Of a DNA stretch of 64,000 bases, positions 61,484 through 64,000 are shown one piece after another. This stretch comes from Cristatella mucedo. Taxonomy: Eukaryota; Bryozoa; Phylactolaemata; Cristatellidae. The stretch is from positions 4,446,501 through 4,510,500 of the forward strand of contig WPIO01000026.1 in assembly GCA_009760855.2 (NCBI GenBank). The letters run 5' to 3'. Within the stretch, counting starts at the first letter, position 1. Every line of letters begins with the position of its first letter. Below the pieces are notes generated by a model. It saw only the letters and a program-made list of their open reading frames with translations. It ran no database searches and was not told where the DNA came from. Both the position numbers and the translations under genes were made by a program.

Positions 61484-63268
61484 TAGATATCCGGAGAGCA
61501 ATATCCAGATCGCGCCAACGTCGGAATAATCGGCGCTCAAAGCCAGCGGGCTGTAATTATTCTGACCAATCACCGATAAAGCTAGGCGTGAATGTCCAGC
61601 GGTCGCTGGAAGACTTCCTCTGCAGCTTTTGATGCACGCAGCAATCGGGCGTGCGTCCCGCAATGGCCAGTGCATCAGTTAGACCAGTGAGTACGGTCTC
61701 TCAATACGAGTGACGCCAGGCAGTCGCGGCCAAAGCGCCCAGCCCGCGGCTCTCGATGTGATGGGAGTTTCCGGTTCGCTGCTCCTGCGACGTCCGTGTC
61801 GTGGTGAAGAGATCGCCGACGGACCGATGAAAATGTCCGAGTGCCTCGAGGATCGCGCTTCAATTCGACGCGGTCGGAGTCAGTGTGTCCAGCTTCGGCT
61901 CCGAGTGCGCAGTTCTCGCTCTGACGCTCGTCGTCACCCTCGAAGCCGTCGGCTCCGCGAAATCGCGGCGCCGCCGGCAAAACGCACTGAACGGTGAAGT
62001 GTGCTGGAAGCTTTCTCGTCCTGCTCACGTTCGACGCTGCTGCTGCTGCTGCTGTTCTCGAAACGAGCGTCTCGTAAGTCACCGCTAGAGGCGAGCCTAA
62101 ATTTCACGCTGACAAAAGTAACAGACCAGCAGAGCCTCGCGGTTTACCCAGTCCATTCTGAGTGGTCCGTTGTTCGTCAATACCGGCGGCCGGTCTTCTA
62201 TGCAAACCGGACCAGACGGACTAAATACCCGCCGCTCGCAGCAGACCGAATGCTGTGCAGTAACTCGCTACCTAGGCTCTCCTACTTGAAGACGCGCCTC
62301 GCACGCGGTTAACGCGCGCCAGCCCCTTCCTCTGGCCGCGAGCCCTGAGATTCGTTACTCGGTCCTGTTACCCAGCCAGACGACAGGCCGTACGGTGGGC
62401 TGTCGCATCACCTAGTCCATTCCATGGCTCGCGAGTTGCGGGACAGCGAGTAGAAGATTGGTGGATCACTGGCTGCAAGCTGCGACAGTTTAAGCCTCTT
62501 CCCGTAGCAGTCTCCTACGGTCGCAGGTCGGTCGCCGCTACTCGCAATTCGCCTCGGCAAGTCTTCGAGATCGCGCGCGCGCGCATGGGGGGGGGGGGCT
62601 GCGTTTCCCGTCGCTGCACTTCGCGCGACGGCAGCAGCGGGCCGGTCGCTGCCGGCGTCGCTTACCGGCAGCCACGAGTCCGCGCTACCAGTCGTGCGGT
62701 TGGCGCGTCTCCGCCGATTACTGACAGGCCAGCGGCGGTTAGCGGCCGGGCGAGCGCGCTCGATTCTAGCAATGTTCCTTTCTCTCGCGACTCGCGCGCG
62801 CCGACAAACGCCGAAGCCCTTACGCCGCGGCCGCCGCATCTCGAAGCCGCGCGATGCCGAGCGCGCACCGGACAGGCGAAGGAGAGCCGGAGCCGTCGTC
62901 CTAAGCGCCGCTTCCTGCGCGGCAGGCATCGCCGCCGCGTAGACGCGACGAACGCGTAAATGCAGCAATGCGAGCAGGCGTCTCCGCCGCGGACGCGGAA
63001 GGGCCTCGAGCCCCTCGGTCTGCAGATTGCTCTCGACCTTTGCCCGGCCTGCGACCTAGAGGTCGGCGTGGCGCTGGCAGGTTGAAGCTCAATCCGGAGA
63101 AACCTTGACCTTTGCCGTCGCTCTCGCACCCACATCGTTGGCCCGCGCCGTCGCGTGGACTCGCGCTCGTCATTCGTTTCAGTTGACGCCGCCGCATGCG
63201 GGGCCAGTGTAACGCGTAGCGACCAGACCAAGGAGTTTAGCTCGCCGCCGCCGCACCGTCGCGACGAC
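61484..63268. other. GC/CpG-rich upstream region of the ABCG-like gene
   Basis: CpG-dense, with a G12 run at 62587-62598. Long open frames on both strands (for example the minus frame 63669-62662) have biased Arg/Ala composition and no domain; I treat them as composition artefacts. Expected to hold the promoter and 5' UTR of the gene starting at 63269. Confidence 0.45.
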
Positions 63269-63461
63269 ATGGCGGACCTGGTGTCCGTGCAGGTGCACTT
63301 GCAAAGCACGCGTGCGCCCCGGAGGATTTGCCGCCAGCCGACTGCCGCCAGCCAGCGTTCGGACGAGGGCGTCAATCCTTTCGGAGTCAGCGCCGGAAGG
63401 AAGCTAATCGACATTGAATTCTGCAACGTCTCGTACGAGATTCCGGGCGGCATCGGGAAGG
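63269..63461 (+). CDS. First coding exon of an ABCG-type half-transporter (partial)
   Basis: The ATG at 63269 has G at -3 and G at +4, and the upstream frame contains no other ATG. 64 codons follow, the last part reading NPFGVSAGRKLIDIEFCNVSY, then EIPGGIGKG. The DIEFxNVSYxxP stretch is the beta-strand that opens the nucleotide-binding domain of ABCG (White/ABCG1-like) half-transporters, where the Walker A motif normally follows about 30 residues later. It is absent here because a splice donor (AAGG/GTACGC at 63461/63462) ends the exon. Members dimerise in membranes and export lipids or sterols. The rest lies beyond the right edge. Alternative: the ATG could be preceded by a non-coding exon. 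Confidence 0.6.
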
Positions 63462-64000
63462 GTACGCGTCGCGCCACCGCCGCCGCAACGGGCGCCTCTT
63501 CGCTCCGTTCGGCCGCTCGCCGCCGCGCTCGCGACGGCGAGCGGCCACCGCAGCTGGCGCGTGCGTCGCCTTGCCTGCCGCCCTGGGGAGATACGCGGGG
63601 TTCGTCCGCGGTCCTTCGCGTCGGGTGGCCGCTCCGTACGTCGCATCCGTGCGGGCGACGCCCGCGCACCGACGCGGTCCCGCGTCGTGTCTCCCCGAAA
63701 AGCGGCGGGCAGCGCGCTCGCAGCTGCGTCGCGGGCGCCGCAGAGCGGTCGGTTCTGTCGACCCCGGCGTCTCATTCGCAGCGAGATTCGCGTCTCGGCG
63801 GTCTCGCGCCTCCGCCGAACAGGGGAGGATGGGCTCGTTACCGACTCGCGAGGTTACCTCTCGTACTGTCAGCTGACCGCTGACCTCGCTTTTGTGTTCG
63901 AGCTATCCGGCTTTTTTGTTTATGTATGGACAATACCCCCTCCGCCCCCCCCCGGCTAGTAGGATGCCAGTCCGGACTCGTGACTTGCCCGGATTTGCCG
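63462..64000 (+). other. Start of intron 1 of the ABCG-like gene
   Basis: GC-rich sequence after the proposed donor, with a C9 run at 63945-63953. The open frames across it lose all resemblance to transporters immediately after the donor, which supports intron status. Confidence 0.5.

Noticed and set aside
62408-63960. Very long open frames on both strands in the GC-rich right end
   Set aside because: High GC removes stops in all frames. Composition is Arg/Ala/Pro biased and the only recognisable protein segment is the ABCG-like exon.

Overview
The window is metazoan nuclear DNA. It has no operons. It holds one complete receptor gene, the first coding exon of a second gene, and a dense, layered set of decayed transposable elements and microsatellites. 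The protein matches (P2X receptor, ABCG-type transporter) and the repeat content (CR1/L2-like LINEs, an R2-like LINE, Ty3/gypsy, Polinton/Maverick-like PolB, a SPIN-like hAT MITE) suggest an invertebrate. A chelicerate such as a tick, or a mollusc, would fit, but the phylum cannot be fixed from this sequence alone.

Layout. 0-3.6 kb: a broken Polinton-type DNA polymerase B region (minus) with a LINE fragment in it, a (TA)n array, and an R2-like retrotransposon end (minus). 4.0-4.5 kb: a LINE-A 3' end carrying a SPIN/URR1-type hAT MITE. 5.6-7.4 kb: an intronless P2X receptor gene with CCAAT, TATA, a short overlapping uORF and a polyadenylation signal. 11.6-30.4 kb: LINE islands, including a 2.5 kb segment present twice (14.5-18.3 and 25.1-27.7 kb). 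Copy 1 is split by a LINE-A insertion; copy 2 preserves the empty site. 30-47 kb: sparse DNA with very long (CT)n tracts at 35.4 and 39.3-40.6 kb and old LINE pieces. 47-55.5 kb: LINE-A, a gypsy pol relic split by LINE-B, and the longest LINE-B copy, itself split by LINE-A. 56-64 kb: mostly GC- and CpG-rich DNA with strong inverted repeats, ending in the start of an ABCG-like gene that runs off the right edge.

Two LINE families dominate. LINE-A has a 3' end with a GCGCTTTATCAAGTGC motif and an (ATT)n tail. LINE-B has a (CATTA)n-type tail. Each is found inserted into the other, so both were active over overlapping periods. These family names are local labels, not database names. The P2X gene is the only complete cellular gene visible. 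It carries a suspicious pair of compensating frameshifts just before its second membrane helix.
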